DNA of 64,000 nucleotides from NCBI GenBank assembly GCA_018644665.1, contig JABGQA010000111.1:1-64000 (forward strand), read 5' to 3'. The DNA is from Candidatus Poribacteria bacterium. GTDB taxonomy: Bacteria; Poribacteria; WGA-4E; GCA-2687025. The notes under the pieces were generated by a model that worked only from the letters and a program-made list of their open reading frames with translations, searched no databases and was not told the DNA's origin. Made by a program: the position numbers and the translations under genes. Positions 23,147 to 32,148 of this stretch are shown piece after piece (positions within the stretch are counted from its first letter, which is position 1; each line of letters starts with the position of its first letter).

Positions 23147-25543
23147 ATGATTGATGACAACGAACTAAGGGCGCTGTTCCAGGCGGAGAGCGACGAGCAT
23201 CTCCAAAGCCTGGACGAAGGGCTACTGGCCCTGGAAGCCGATCCCGCCGACGCGGAGACGCTACAGCGCATATTCCGCGACGCGCACAGCCTCAAGGGTT
23301 CGGCGCGTATGTTGGGCATCGCGCCCGTCGAGCAGGTGGCGCACCGGTTCGAGGACGTGCTTGGGGCTGCGCGGCGGGGTGAGGTCGCCCTGACCGCGCC
23401 CGTCATCACGAAGCTGTACGAGACGTTGGACACGATCCGCGCGCTGGTGCAGGAGGCGGTCACCGGCGTGTCCGCCCGGGTGAACGTCGCCGAGGTGCTG
23501 GCCGGGCTCGACGCAGTGGAGCAAGCCGAAGAGGGCGATAGCGGCGGATCGGAGGCGCCGGTGCTTGCCCCGCCAGCGGCCGACCCCGTCGCGTCGGAGC
23601 AGGCGGCCCCCTCGGCGCCTGAGCTACCGGACCCCGTCGTTGTGGCGGAGGATGCTGCCACCGATGCCGCGCCACCCGTCGAGCGCGAGGCCCTGCCGGC
23701 GCCTACGCCGCCGCCGCCGACCGAGGCGCCTTCGCCGCCCGCACAGCAGGACGCCAGCGCGCGGCCGTCGGACGCATTCAGGGTGGAGACGATCCGCGTT
23801 GACTCGCGGAAGCTGGACGACCTGATGCTCCGCGCGGGCGAACTCGTGGTGACGAACGGCCGCATCGAACAACGAGCGGGCGATGTCGCCACCGTCAACG
23901 ATCGTTGGACATCGCTCTACCGTGAACTTCTCGCCGCCGACGAATCTCTGGGTTCGTCCGCCAGCGACCTGCCGGACGGCCGTCGCCGGGTAAGGGCCGA
24001 ACAGGCGTATGGACGCATGCGCGACCTGGCAGACGATCTGCAGACGCGCATCGAGGAGCTGAAGGAGGACACGGGCGACGATCGGACGCGGCTGGACAAG
24101 GTCGTGTCCCGCATCGAGGAGGGGATTCGCTCCGCGTCGCTGCTGCCACTATCGACTGTGTTCGGCCTGTTTCCCAGGATGATCCGCGACCTGGCGCTCG
24201 CCCAAGACAAGGAACTTGCGCTCACGATCGAGGGCGCCGACACGACCGTGGACAAGCGCATCATCGAGCAGTTGAAGGACCCGCTGATGCACCTGATCCG
24301 CAACTCGGCGGACCACGGCATCGAGGCCGGAGACGACCGGGAAGCGGTCGGCAAGCCGCGGGAAGGCGCAATCCTCCTGCGGGCGTCGCAGTCGGCAACG
24401 CTGGTTACCATCGACGTGATCGACGATGGCGGAGGAGTCGACAGCGGCACGGTAGGGCGGAAGGCCGTCGAGCGCGGGCTGGTGACGCCCGAGGACCTCG
24501 ATGCGATGCCCGACGACCAGATCCGGGAACTCATTTTCGCGGCGGGGTTCTCAACGAGCGCTGTCATCACGGACCTCTCGGGCCGTGGCGTCGGACTCGA
24601 CGTCGTCCGCAGCGCCATCGACTCGCTGCGCGGGTCCGTCAGCCTGCGATCGACGCCCGGTGAGGGGTCGCGTTTCCGCATCCAGCTTCCCGTGACACTC
24701 GCCACATCCCGCGTTCTTGTTGTGCGCGTGAGCGGAATCCACGTGGCGTTCCCGATGGACACCGTGAGCCGCGTGCGGCTGGTGTCGCACGATGACATCT
24801 CGCTCATCGAGTCGCAGGGGACGATCGACATTGAAGGTGAGGTGCTCCCGCTGGCGCCGTTGTGGCATCTCCTGGAACTCGAGCGGCCTGAGCCCGGCGT
24901 GGCGGCGTCAGAGGGACGCCCATGCGTGGTCGTCCGCGTGAACGAGCAGGCGTTCGGCGTGTTCGTCGACCATATCGAAGGCATCCAAGAGGTGCTGCTC
25001 ACGACGCGGGAATCGCTCCTGAAGCGGGTGCGCAACATCGCGGGCTCCACGATCCTTACGTCCGGCGTGGTGTGCTTCGTGCTCAACGCGATGGACCTGC
25101 TTGCGACCATGCACGGCCGAGCGCGGCGAGGGGCGTCCGCGTTGCCCAAGCCCGCGGAGATGCTGCCGGCCGCGGAAGAGAAGACCACGATCCTGATCGC
25201 GGAAGACTCGATCACCACGCGAACGCAGATAGCGCGCGTCTTAGGCTCGGCGGGGTACGAGGTGATCGTCAGTGTCGATGGGGCCGACGCGCTGGAGAAG
25301 CTCGCGGCGAACGCCGTCGACGCGCTCGTGTCGGACGTCGAGATGCCGAACCTCGATGGCATCGGTCTGACGCGCGCGGTGCGACAGAACCCCGACTACG
25401 AGGAACTGCCCATAGTGCTCGTGACGTCGTTGGCCTCGGATGAGCATCGGGCGCGCGGAGCCGACGCGGGAGCAAACGCGTACATCACCAAAGGTGGGTT
25501 CGACCAGAGAGTGCTGTTAGAGACACTGGAGCGGCTAATATGA
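23147..25543 (+). CDS. cheA: Hybrid CheA histidine kinase with C-terminal receiver
   Basis: This 798-aa kinase is the signalling core of the operon. Domains in order are: Hpt/P1 (1-110) with phospho-acceptor His47 in DAHSLKGSAR; a Pro/Ala-rich linker (about 130-210) in place of a P2 domain; the P3 dimerisation domain (about 212-330); the HATPase P4 with N-box HLIRNSADHGIEAG (Asn386), DVIDDGGG and DLSGRGVGLDVV; the CheW-like P5 (about 518-655); and a receiver (678-798) with Asp730 in VSDVEMPNLDG. The fused receiver, like FrzE, replaces or supplements a separate CheY. All ATP-site residues appear intact. The cheB gene overlaps its stop by ATGA. Confidence 0.95.
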   Translation: MIDDNELRALFQAESDEHLQSLDEGLLALEADPADAETLQRIFRDAHSLKGSARMLGIAPVEQVAHRFEDVLGAARRGEVALTAPVITKLYETLDTIRALVQEAVTGVSARVNVAEVLAGLDAVEQAEEGDSGGSEAPVLAPPAADPVASEQAAPSAPELPDPVVVAEDAATDAAPPVEREALPAPTPPPPTEAPSPPAQQDASARPSDAFRVETIRVDSRKLDDLMLRAGELVVTNGRIEQRAGDVATVNDRWTSLYRELLAADESLGSSASDLPDGRRRVRAEQAYGRMRDLADDLQTRIEELKEDTGDDRTRLDKVVSRIEEGIRSASLLPLSTVFGLFPRMIRDLALAQDKELALTIEGADTTVDKRIIEQLKDPLMHLIRNSADHGIEAGDDREAVGKPREGAILLRASQSATLVTIDVIDDGGGVDSGTVGRKAVERGLVTPEDLDAMPDDQIRELIFAAGFSTSAVITDLSGRGVGLDVVRSAIDSLRGSVSLRSTPGEGSRFRIQLPVTLATSRVLVVRVSGIHVAFPMDTVSRVRLVSHDDISLIESQGTIDIEGEVLPLAPLWHLLELERPEPGVAASEGRPCVVVRVNEQAFGVFVDHIEGIQEVLLTTRESLLKRVRNIAGSTILTSGVVCFVLNAMDLLATMHGRARRGASALPKPAEMLPAAEEKTTILIAEDSITTRTQIARVLGSAGYEVIVSVDGADALEKLAANAVDALVSDVEMPNLDGIGLTRAVRQNPDYEELPIVLVTSLASDEHRARGADAGANAYITKGGFDQRVLLETLERLI

Positions 25544-26631
25544 CCGCGCCCGCGATCCGTGTGCTCCTCGTGGACGACTCGCCGCTCGACCTTGTGATCT
25601 TGCGACGGCTGATCGACCCGATGCCGGACGTGGAGGTCGTGGCGATGGCCTCCGGGGGGAAGCAGGCGCTCAAGCTCATCGGGGAACACCTGCCGGATGT
25701 CGTGTGCACGGACTTCATGATGCCGGAGATGGACGGTCTCGAGCTAACGAAGCAGATCATGGCGACACATCCGACGCCCATACTGGCCATCAGTTCGGTC
25801 GTCGACGACCCCGAGTCGGCGTTTCCTCTCCTTCAGGCCGGGGCGCTGGATTTCTTCCCGAAGCCCGCGGCAACGCCAGGCGAAGAGGAACGGATTCGGC
25901 GTGAGTTGGCCCAGAAGATCCGCGTGCTGTCCAAAGTGTACGTGTTCCGCCGACGCGCCGCTGTGGCCGCCGCGGCGCCGGCTCCGGTGGTACCGAGCGC
26001 TGCTCCACGGGCCGGGTGGACCGCCCCTGCGGCCGCACCGACGGCCCGCTCCGCACAGCCTCGCATCGCGTCACATCGGATCGTGCTGATCGGCGCCTCG
26101 ACGGGCGGCCCTCAGGCGCTGCAGAAGATACTGAGTCGGCTTCCCGCCGAGTACCCGCTGCCTGTCTGCGTAGTGCAGCACATCAGCCCGGGCTTCCTGA
26201 AGGGGTTCGGCGCCTGGCTACACAAGACGATCCCACTGAACGTCTGCGTGGCGGAACCGGGCGTGCGACCGACGCGCGGATCCGTGTACCTCGCCCCCGA
26301 GGAAGTCCACATGGAGTTCGGGCCAACCGGGCTGGTCAGGCTGTCGAACGGACAGCCGCGTGACGGGCACCGCCCTTCGGTCACCGTGACGTTCGAGTCC
26401 GCCGCGCGCGCGTTCGGCGCCGGCAGCATCTCGGCGTTACTGACGGGCATGGGGCGTGATGGCGCTGCGGGCATGCAGGCGCTATCGGAAGCGGGGGGCC
26501 TTACCCTCGCGCAGAACGCGGAGACCAGCGTGGTGTTCGGCATGCCCAAGGCGGCCATAGACCTCGGCGCCGCGCAACAGACCCTCTCGCTCGATGCCAT
26601 TGCAGACACCCTCCTGGAGGTCACGCGCTGA
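25540..26631 (+). CDS. cheB: CheB chemoreceptor methylesterase/deamidase
   Basis: This 363-aa response regulator removes receptor methyl groups. The receiver at 5-125 has phospho-acceptor Asp58 in CTDFMMPEMDG. The catalytic domain (about 178-360) carries the serine-hydrolase triad Ser187 (IGASTGGPQ), His214 (VVQHISPGF) and Asp307 (TGMGRDGAAGM). A basic, Ala/Pro-rich linker (135-178) joins them. ATGA coupling with cheA and a one-base overlap with the next gene place it firmly in the operon. The presence of both CheR and CheB means adaptation by reversible methylation is intact. Confidence 0.95.
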   Translation: MTAPAIRVLLVDDSPLDLVILRRLIDPMPDVEVVAMASGGKQALKLIGEHLPDVVCTDFMMPEMDGLELTKQIMATHPTPILAISSVVDDPESAFPLLQAGALDFFPKPAATPGEEERIRRELAQKIRVLSKVYVFRRRAAVAAAAPAPVVPSAAPRAGWTAPAAAPTARSAQPRIASHRIVLIGASTGGPQALQKILSRLPAEYPLPVCVVQHISPGFLKGFGAWLHKTIPLNVCVAEPGVRPTRGSVYLAPEEVHMEFGPTGLVRLSNGQPRDGHRPSVTVTFESAARAFGAGSISALLTGMGRDGAAGMQALSEAGGLTLAQNAETSVVFGMPKAAIDLGAAQQTLSLDAIADTLLEVTR

Positions 26632-27845
26632 TGCAGGCCACGCAATCCAGTTCGATCCTGGTGGTGGAAGACAGCCTCGTACAGCGGACCATGCTACGGC
26701 GCACGCTGGTGGATGCCGGTCACGAAGTGGTCGAGGCAGGCGACGGGGTCCAAGGCCTCGCGGCTCTCGAGGAGGCCAGGTTCGACCTCATCATCTCCGA
26801 TGTCGAGATGCCGGAGATGGACGGATGCGAACTTTGCCAAGCGGTGCGCCGTGACCCTAGATTGGCGCCCATCCCCGTGATGCTGGTGACAGCTCTGACG
26901 TCGCCGGCCGACCTCGCGCGGGGAATCATGGCCGGGGCGGACACGTACATAACCAAGCCGTACAGAACCGATGCGCTGTTGACGCGCGTGGATGCGCTGC
27001 TCGGCACCGAGCATCAGCCCGTGAGCGCGGGCGCGACGTGTACGGTGTCGTTCGCGGGCGAGTCCTACGACGTGCCCGCCGACCCGCAGTACACGCTGAA
27101 CTTCCTGCTCGCGACGTATGAGAACGTCGTCGAACAGAACCGCGAGTTGGACCAGCTCAACCAGCAGAAGAACCAGTTCCTGGGGATGGCCGCGCACGAC
27201 ATGCGCAATCCGCTGTTCGTGATCGAGCAATTCAGCGCGCTCCTGACGGGCGGCATGTTGGGGGACGTCGTGGCCGAGCAGGCCAAGCTGATCGATCGCA
27301 TCCGTGCAAACAGCGAGTTCATGCTTCGTCTCGTCGATGAACTCCTCGATATCACGAAGATCGAATCCGGCACGCTCCAGCTCGATATGCAGCCGTCGGA
27401 CATGGTGGAATTCGTCGAGCGGAACCTGGGTCTGAATCGCGTTGTCGCCGACGCGAAGGACATCACTCTCGCCTTCGATCCGCCGTCGGAATTCGCCCCG
27501 ATCGAGATGGACGCCGGGAAGATGGAGCAGGTGCTGAACAACCTGCTGTCGAACGCGATCAAGTACTCGCATCCGGGGACGCGCGTTGACGTGCTTGTGG
27601 CGCTCTCGGACGGTCACGTCCGCCTGTCAGTCAAGGACCAGGGGCAGGGCATCCCGGAGGACGAGCAGGCCGAGTTGTTCACGCCGTTCCAGCAGACCAG
27701 TGTACGGGCCACCGAGGGTGAGAAGAGCACCGGCCTCGGCTTGGCCATCTCCAAGCGAATCGTATCGGGTCATCGTGGTCGCATCTGGGTGGAGAGCGTA
27801 GTGGGTACCGGTTCCACGTTCCACGTCGAATTGCCTGCGTCGTAG
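26631..27845 (+). CDS. Receiver-histidine kinase hybrid (REC-HisKA-HATPase)
   Basis: This 404-aa cytosolic protein puts a receiver first: REC at 8-125 with Asp57 in IISDVEMPEMDG. A coiled-coil (about 155-180) follows, then HisKA with His189 in MAAHDMRNPL. The HATPase_c domain (about 285-404) has N-box NNLLSNAIKYSHPG, DQGQGIPEDE, FTPFQQT and TGLGLAISKRIV. It starts at TGATG, sharing a base with the cheB stop. The receiver could be a phosphorylation target of CheA that tunes the attached kinase; the kinase's own output partner is not obvious here. All canonical residues are present, in contrast to its paralogue immediately downstream. Confidence 0.93.
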   Translation: MQATQSSSILVVEDSLVQRTMLRRTLVDAGHEVVEAGDGVQGLAALEEARFDLIISDVEMPEMDGCELCQAVRRDPRLAPIPVMLVTALTSPADLARGIMAGADTYITKPYRTDALLTRVDALLGTEHQPVSAGATCTVSFAGESYDVPADPQYTLNFLLATYENVVEQNRELDQLNQQKNQFLGMAAHDMRNPLFVIEQFSALLTGGMLGDVVAEQAKLIDRIRANSEFMLRLVDELLDITKIESGTLQLDMQPSDMVEFVERNLGLNRVVADAKDITLAFDPPSEFAPIEMDAGKMEQVLNNLLSNAIKYSHPGTRVDVLVALSDGHVRLSVKDQGQGIPEDEQAELFTPFQQTSVRATEGEKSTGLGLAISKRIVSGHRGRIWVESVVGTGSTFHVELPAS

Positions 27846-27855
27846 GGAGAAGGAT

Positions 27856-29079
27856 ATGAGCGGACAAGGCGCGCCAAAGGTACTCTTCGCCGAGGATAGC
27901 CGGGTACAGGCGCTACTGCTGGGGCGAACGCTCCGCGAAGCGGGGTACGACGTGACCGCCGCGGAGGACGGCGCGAAGGCGCTGGCCGCCGTCCGGGAGA
28001 ACGCGCCCGACATCATCATCTCGGATATCGAAATGCCGGAGATGGACGGCATCGCGTTCTGCCATGCCGTCAAGGACGACCCGGAACTGTGCTCGATCCC
28101 GATCATCATGGTCACGTCGCTGGCGACGCCGTCGGATCTGATACGGGCGATCGCCGCGGGCGCCGACACGTACATCACCAAGCCGTATGATGGAGCCGTG
28201 CTTCTCGCGCGTATCGAGGAGCGTCTCGCAGCGGATCGCCAGGCGACGCGACTATCGGACCGGCCGGAGGAGAGCGTCGTCTTCGCCGGAACGCCTTACG
28301 CCGTGCGCACGAGCCAGCAGCACACGATCAACTTCCTCCTGGCGCTCTACGCGAACGTGTCGTCCCAGAACGACGAGCTTCAACGGCTCAACGACCGGAA
28401 GAACGAACTCCTCGGCGTCGCCGCGGTCGAGGTGCGAAGCCCCCTCGGCGACATCCTCGCTGCCGTCAAGCTGCTACAGGGCAGCGCGTCGGGGGATCTG
28501 AACCCCGCTCAGAAGAACCTGGTCGAACGCGTCCGCCTGAGCGCGGAGATCATCCAGCAGACTATCGACGGCCAACTGGACGCGCGCGCGATCGAAGAGA
28601 GCGAACTCCATCTCGACACGCGGCCCGCGAACCTGAGCGCCATCGTCGACAACGCCGTCGTGTTGCACCGCCTCAGGGGCGAGGGCGAGGGCGTCGAGGT
28701 GCAGTTCCAGCGGCCGCCGATGCCTGCGAACGCCATCGTGGACGGCGTGAAGGTCGAACAGGCCGTGAACGCGCTGATCGAGTACGCGATGAGCCGCGCC
28801 GGGTCGGGGCAGAGCGTTGTCCTGAAGGTCGAGAGCGCGGGTCAGCAGTTGACGCTCTCCGTGGGAGACTCCGGCGCGGAGGTGGCCGCGGAGACGTTGG
28901 GCAGGCTTTTCGCGAACGACGAGACGGTGGACATCGACGCGGGCGTGCGCACGGGTCTCGCCATCGCGCGGAAGGTGGTGAACGCTCACGGCGGGCAAGT
29001 GTGGGCCGAGAACGCAGAAGGCGGCGGGGTCAAGGTTGGGTTCGATATGCCTGGCGCCGCTCCCGCGGTGTACGTCTAG
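27856..29079 (+). CDS. Receiver fused to a degenerate histidine kinase (pseudokinase)
   Basis: This 407-aa paralogue of the preceding gene has the same layout and several near-identical stretches. The REC domain keeps Asp57 in IISDIEMPEMDG and Lys109 in YITKPYD. In the kinase half the phospho-acceptor position reads AAVEVRSPL where the paralogue has AAHDMRNPL, so His is replaced by Val191. The N-box becomes NALIEYAMSRA (ATP-binding Asn lost), the G1 box reads GDSGAEVA, and the G2 glycine-rich loop is shortened to TGLAIARKVV. It therefore cannot autophosphorylate by the usual route. The frame is full length and not decayed, so it is likely kept as a phospho-receiver and scaffold or regulator, perhaps dimerising with the active paralogue. 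It begins ten bases after that gene. Confidence 0.88.
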   Translation: MSGQGAPKVLFAEDSRVQALLLGRTLREAGYDVTAAEDGAKALAAVRENAPDIIISDIEMPEMDGIAFCHAVKDDPELCSIPIIMVTSLATPSDLIRAIAAGADTYITKPYDGAVLLARIEERLAADRQATRLSDRPEESVVFAGTPYAVRTSQQHTINFLLALYANVSSQNDELQRLNDRKNELLGVAAVEVRSPLGDILAAVKLLQGSASGDLNPAQKNLVERVRLSAEIIQQTIDGQLDARAIEESELHLDTRPANLSAIVDNAVVLHRLRGEGEGVEVQFQRPPMPANAIVDGVKVEQAVNALIEYAMSRAGSGQSVVLKVESAGQQLTLSVGDSGAEVAAETLGRLFANDETVDIDAGVRTGLAIARKVVNAHGGQVWAENAEGGGVKVGFDMPGAAPAVYV

Positions 29080-29115
29080 CGGCGGGTGTGCGAGAGACGC
29101 TGAGGAGGGCACGCG

Positions 29116-30306
29116 ATGGAACTGGGTGAACGGTTCGGAGTAGACGCGCGAGATCGCGATGTTCGGAAGCGGTTCTCCCAGCTCTCCGAGCGGGATGTCC
29201 AGGACCTGACGGCGATCCGCTCCTTCATGGAACAGAATGTCGACGCGATCGTCGAAAGCTTCTACGAGCACATCCTCACGTTCGACCCCGTACGCGAGAA
29301 GATGGGCGGCGAAACGGTCATCAGCCGCCTCCAGCGGACGCAGAAGGAGTACCTGCTGGACCTGGTCCGAGGTGATTACGGGGAAGACTACTTCGAGCGG
29401 CGGCTGCACGTCGGCGTGGTGCACGAGCGGATCGGCCTGGCGCCGAAGTGGTACCTCGGGGCGTATCCCGTGTTCTTCCACGAGATCGTACGGCGGCTGC
29501 AGAGCCGCTTCTGGCTTGGGAGCAAGCTCTCATTGCGGCGCTACACGCGCACGCTCACGGCGCTGGTGCGCATAGTGTTCATCGACGCGCAACTCTCGAT
29601 CGAGACGTACGTCGGCGCGTTGACCGAGAAGATCGCACAGTCCGTAACGAGCATTTCCACGGCGATGCAGGAACTACGCAGCTCCTCGCGGCACTCGGCC
29701 GAGCAGGCCGAGAGCGCCGCGGCCGAGGCAAGTGAGGCGCTGCGCGCCGTCGACGACGGGACCAGCGTAGTCCTCCAGGCGCTCGAAGGCATGGGCCACC
29801 TGCGTGGCAGCATGGACCAGATCGCGTCGGAGATGCGTCGGCTGAACGACCAGACGGCGCAGATCAAGCGCGTCACCGAGGTGGTCGGTGGCCTGGCCGA
29901 GGAGACGAACCTGCTTGCGCTGAACGCCAAGGTGGAGGCGGTCCGGGCGGGAGCACAGGGCGCCGCGTTCACCGTCATCGCGACGCGTATCCGGGATCTC
30001 GCGGACGAAAGCCGTTCCTCGGTTGGCGAGATCAACAACATCGTCCAGAGCATCCAACAGGCGGCCGACGACGCCGTGCAGACCGTGGACAACGGGGCGC
30101 GCACCGTAGACGATGAGGTCGCGCACGTCGAGGGCGCCGGCGCGGCGTTCCAGGATCTCGCGAACTCGGTCCGGAGCCTGTCGGAGAGCGTGCAAGGGAT
30201 CTCGATGAACATGGAGCAGCAGGCTGCGGCCATCGCGGATGTCGTCGGGACGATGGACGAGCTAGATCACGTGTCGTCACGCGAGGGCGCGGACGAGTTC
30301 GTCTAG
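29116..30306 (+). CDS. Globin-coupled soluble chemoreceptor (HemAT-like)
   Basis: This 396-aa receptor lacks any membrane segment. Residues about 15-165 are a protoglobin/globin-sensor domain with RRLHVGVVHERIGLAPKWYLGAYP, where His103 is the predicted proximal haem ligand. A short helical linker leads to an MCP signalling hairpin (about 185-385) with tip sequence AEETNLLALNAKVEAVRAGAQG, a variant of the canonical QTNLLALNAAIEAARAGE. In HemAT and Aer-like relatives such proteins sense oxygen, CO or NO and control CheA. There is no C-terminal CheR-tethering pentapeptide. It closes the chemosensory operon, 36 bases after the pseudokinase gene, and is the only receptor in the window. The ligand is inferred by family. 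Confidence 0.92.
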   Translation: MELGERFGVDARDRDVRKRFSQLSERDVQDLTAIRSFMEQNVDAIVESFYEHILTFDPVREKMGGETVISRLQRTQKEYLLDLVRGDYGEDYFERRLHVGVVHERIGLAPKWYLGAYPVFFHEIVRRLQSRFWLGSKLSLRRYTRTLTALVRIVFIDAQLSIETYVGALTEKIAQSVTSISTAMQELRSSSRHSAEQAESAAAEASEALRAVDDGTSVVLQALEGMGHLRGSMDQIASEMRRLNDQTAQIKRVTEVVGGLAEETNLLALNAKVEAVRAGAQGAAFTVIATRIRDLADESRSSVGEINNIVQSIQQAADDAVQTVDNGARTVDDEVAHVEGAGAAFQDLANSVRSLSESVQGISMNMEQQAAAIADVVGTMDELDHVSSREGADEFV

Positions 30307-30314
30307 GCCCATCG

Positions 30315-32033
30315 CTAGATGAGCGCGGCTACCCACCCGTCTGGGGCTGGCGCGATCCGGTCGGGTCCGCAGAGACCTACCAACTCCGGCGGGGATCCAT
30401 AGCGCAGTACGTTCGGTAGGGTGGTCGATCCCTGGTCGCTCAGATGCGCGTGTTTCAGGTCCGGCGCGATGGCACGTGTGATCCGATCGTCGGTCGCGGC
30501 GGCGCAGATCGCGGCCCAGCCGAGGTCGCCGAACCCTACGCAAGCCACCCGCGCCCGCGGGTTGGGACGCGTGTCCAGCAGCGTTCGGATATCGTCCGTG
30601 GCCATGCCGACGACGGGACGGCCCCACACGGTAGCGTTGAGATCCCACTGAATCCCCAGCTCGCCGTACAGCCGCACGTCCGCGATCAGCACGTCCCAAC
30701 CGGCGGCCCGTAGTGCGCTGATGTCGTCGCCGTCGACGCCTTCGCGTCCGTCGGGATGAAGGAGGATCGCGAGACCTGTGCACGATGCCCCGGCGTGGCT
30801 GTGCTCGACGTGGGGTAGCGGGATGCGCGTCGCGCCGGGCAGTACCGCGACGGCCTCCGCGCGTCTGGCATACCAATCGCTGGTCAACGAGACGGACCGA
30901 ACATCTCGCCCGAGTAGCGTCCGCACGCTATCGGCTGTGAGCGGGCCTCTCGCGCCAGCGTGTTGCTCGCGGTAGTACGCCGGGAACTCCGTCCACGGCC
31001 GCGCGCCCTCGACGGGCGCATCCAGGGCGTTGAGGTCGGCGACGTCCAGGATGTCCTGGTCTCGTTCGCCGCTCCCGGTCGGGTCCGGGGCTCCGCCAAG
31101 GTGGGTGGCGAACCAGTCGTACATACGGGAACGCATCTCGGCGTGGTAGTCGTGGCCGCAGTCCCATTGCTCGACGTCGATCGCGTCTGCCGCGCCGTGC
31201 AGGTCGTAGAGACGCTGCATATCGGGGTATTCGTCGCGCGGGAAGTCCGCGGTCCAGTCACCCGTGACGCACAGATACAGGCTGGGTACGGGCGCGATGA
31301 GGCCGCACATCTCGGGCTCGTCGGTCAGCGCCATGAGGCCGGGGACGTGGTTGCAGACGCAGTGTGTGCGCTCGTCGGAGAAGAGTATCTTCTTGAAGTT
31401 GGTGACCAGACAGACGTTCACGGTGGCCGTGATGCGGTCGTCGAGGGCGGCAGCGTACATCGTCTGCTGCCCGCCGCCGGAGGCGCCGGTGCAACCGATG
31501 CGAGCGCCGTCCACGTCCGGCAGCGATTGCAGTGAGTCGATTCCCCGGATGTTGTTCCAGGTCATCACCGTCAGGGAACTCAGGCCGATGGGGAAGTCCG
31601 TGACGTGCAGCGAGTCGACGGCGAGAGCTACGTAGCCACGCCGCGCGAGCCCGATGAGACGCGCCTGGACGGTGGCGTTTCGCGCCCCATCTTCCCAGTG
31701 CCCGTGCGGGTTCAGGATCGCCGGGGCCGGCTCGTCGATGACCGTCGGGCGGTAGAGCCAACCCGTCGCGTAGAAGCCCGGCCATGTCTGGTAGTGGACG
31801 CGGTCAATGCGGTAGCCGTCGCACTCGCGCGATCCGGTGACGCGCATGTCGAGCGGGACGCGGTCGGGGAGAGGATCGAGGCCGAGGACGCCGGCCAAGG
31901 CGGGACGCAGGAATGCCGCGCGGTCGTGCCATTGGGACAGCGTGTCGGGGACGTAGGGCCGCGGGTCGCTCATGGCGTCGAAGTAGGCTTCGTGGATCTC
32001 GCGCCGCTCGTCCGCGGTGAAGATGTCCGGCAT
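30315..32033 (-). CDS. Acetyl-xylan-esterase-like alpha/beta hydrolase, two-domain
   Basis: This 572-aa protein starts with an alpha/beta-hydrolase domain of the acetyl xylan esterase/dienelactone-hydrolase type: oxyanion-side NPHGHWEDG, nucleophile Ser185 in GCTGASGGGQQ, Asp in CVTGDWTADFP, and a His in DCGHDYHAEM. A second, hydrolase-like module (about 390-572) has the strand-turn ACVGFGDLGWAA where the nucleophile elbow would be, with no Ser, so it looks catalytically dead. I start at ATG 32033, five bases after GGAGG; a longer frame extends upstream but has no protein character. No signal peptide is seen. It converges with the chemoreceptor gene with only eight bases between stops. Confidence 0.8.
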   Translation of the reverse strand: MPDIFTADERREIHEAYFDAMSDPRPYVPDTLSQWHDRAAFLRPALAGVLGLDPLPDRVPLDMRVTGSRECDGYRIDRVHYQTWPGFYATGWLYRPTVIDEPAPAILNPHGHWEDGARNATVQARLIGLARRGYVALAVDSLHVTDFPIGLSSLTVMTWNNIRGIDSLQSLPDVDGARIGCTGASGGGQQTMYAAALDDRITATVNVCLVTNFKKILFSDERTHCVCNHVPGLMALTDEPEMCGLIAPVPSLYLCVTGDWTADFPRDEYPDMQRLYDLHGAADAIDVEQWDCGHDYHAEMRSRMYDWFATHLGGAPDPTGSGERDQDILDVADLNALDAPVEGARPWTEFPAYYREQHAGARGPLTADSVRTLLGRDVRSVSLTSDWYARRAEAVAVLPGATRIPLPHVEHSHAGASCTGLAILLHPDGREGVDGDDISALRAAGWDVLIADVRLYGELGIQWDLNATVWGRPVVGMATDDIRTLLDTRPNPRARVACVGFGDLGWAAICAAATDDRITRAIAPDLKHAHLSDQGSTTLPNVLRYGSPPELVGLCGPDRIAPAPDGWVAALI

Positions 32034-32148
32034 AATGCCTCCAGACTGGAGAACCATTGTGGGGCGGGAACGGTAGCGGACCGTCGTTGGGTCGCGCGCC
32101 GCCGTTCGGCCGCCGTTTCGATCTTCAGGCATCCGAGGGAAACACGCA

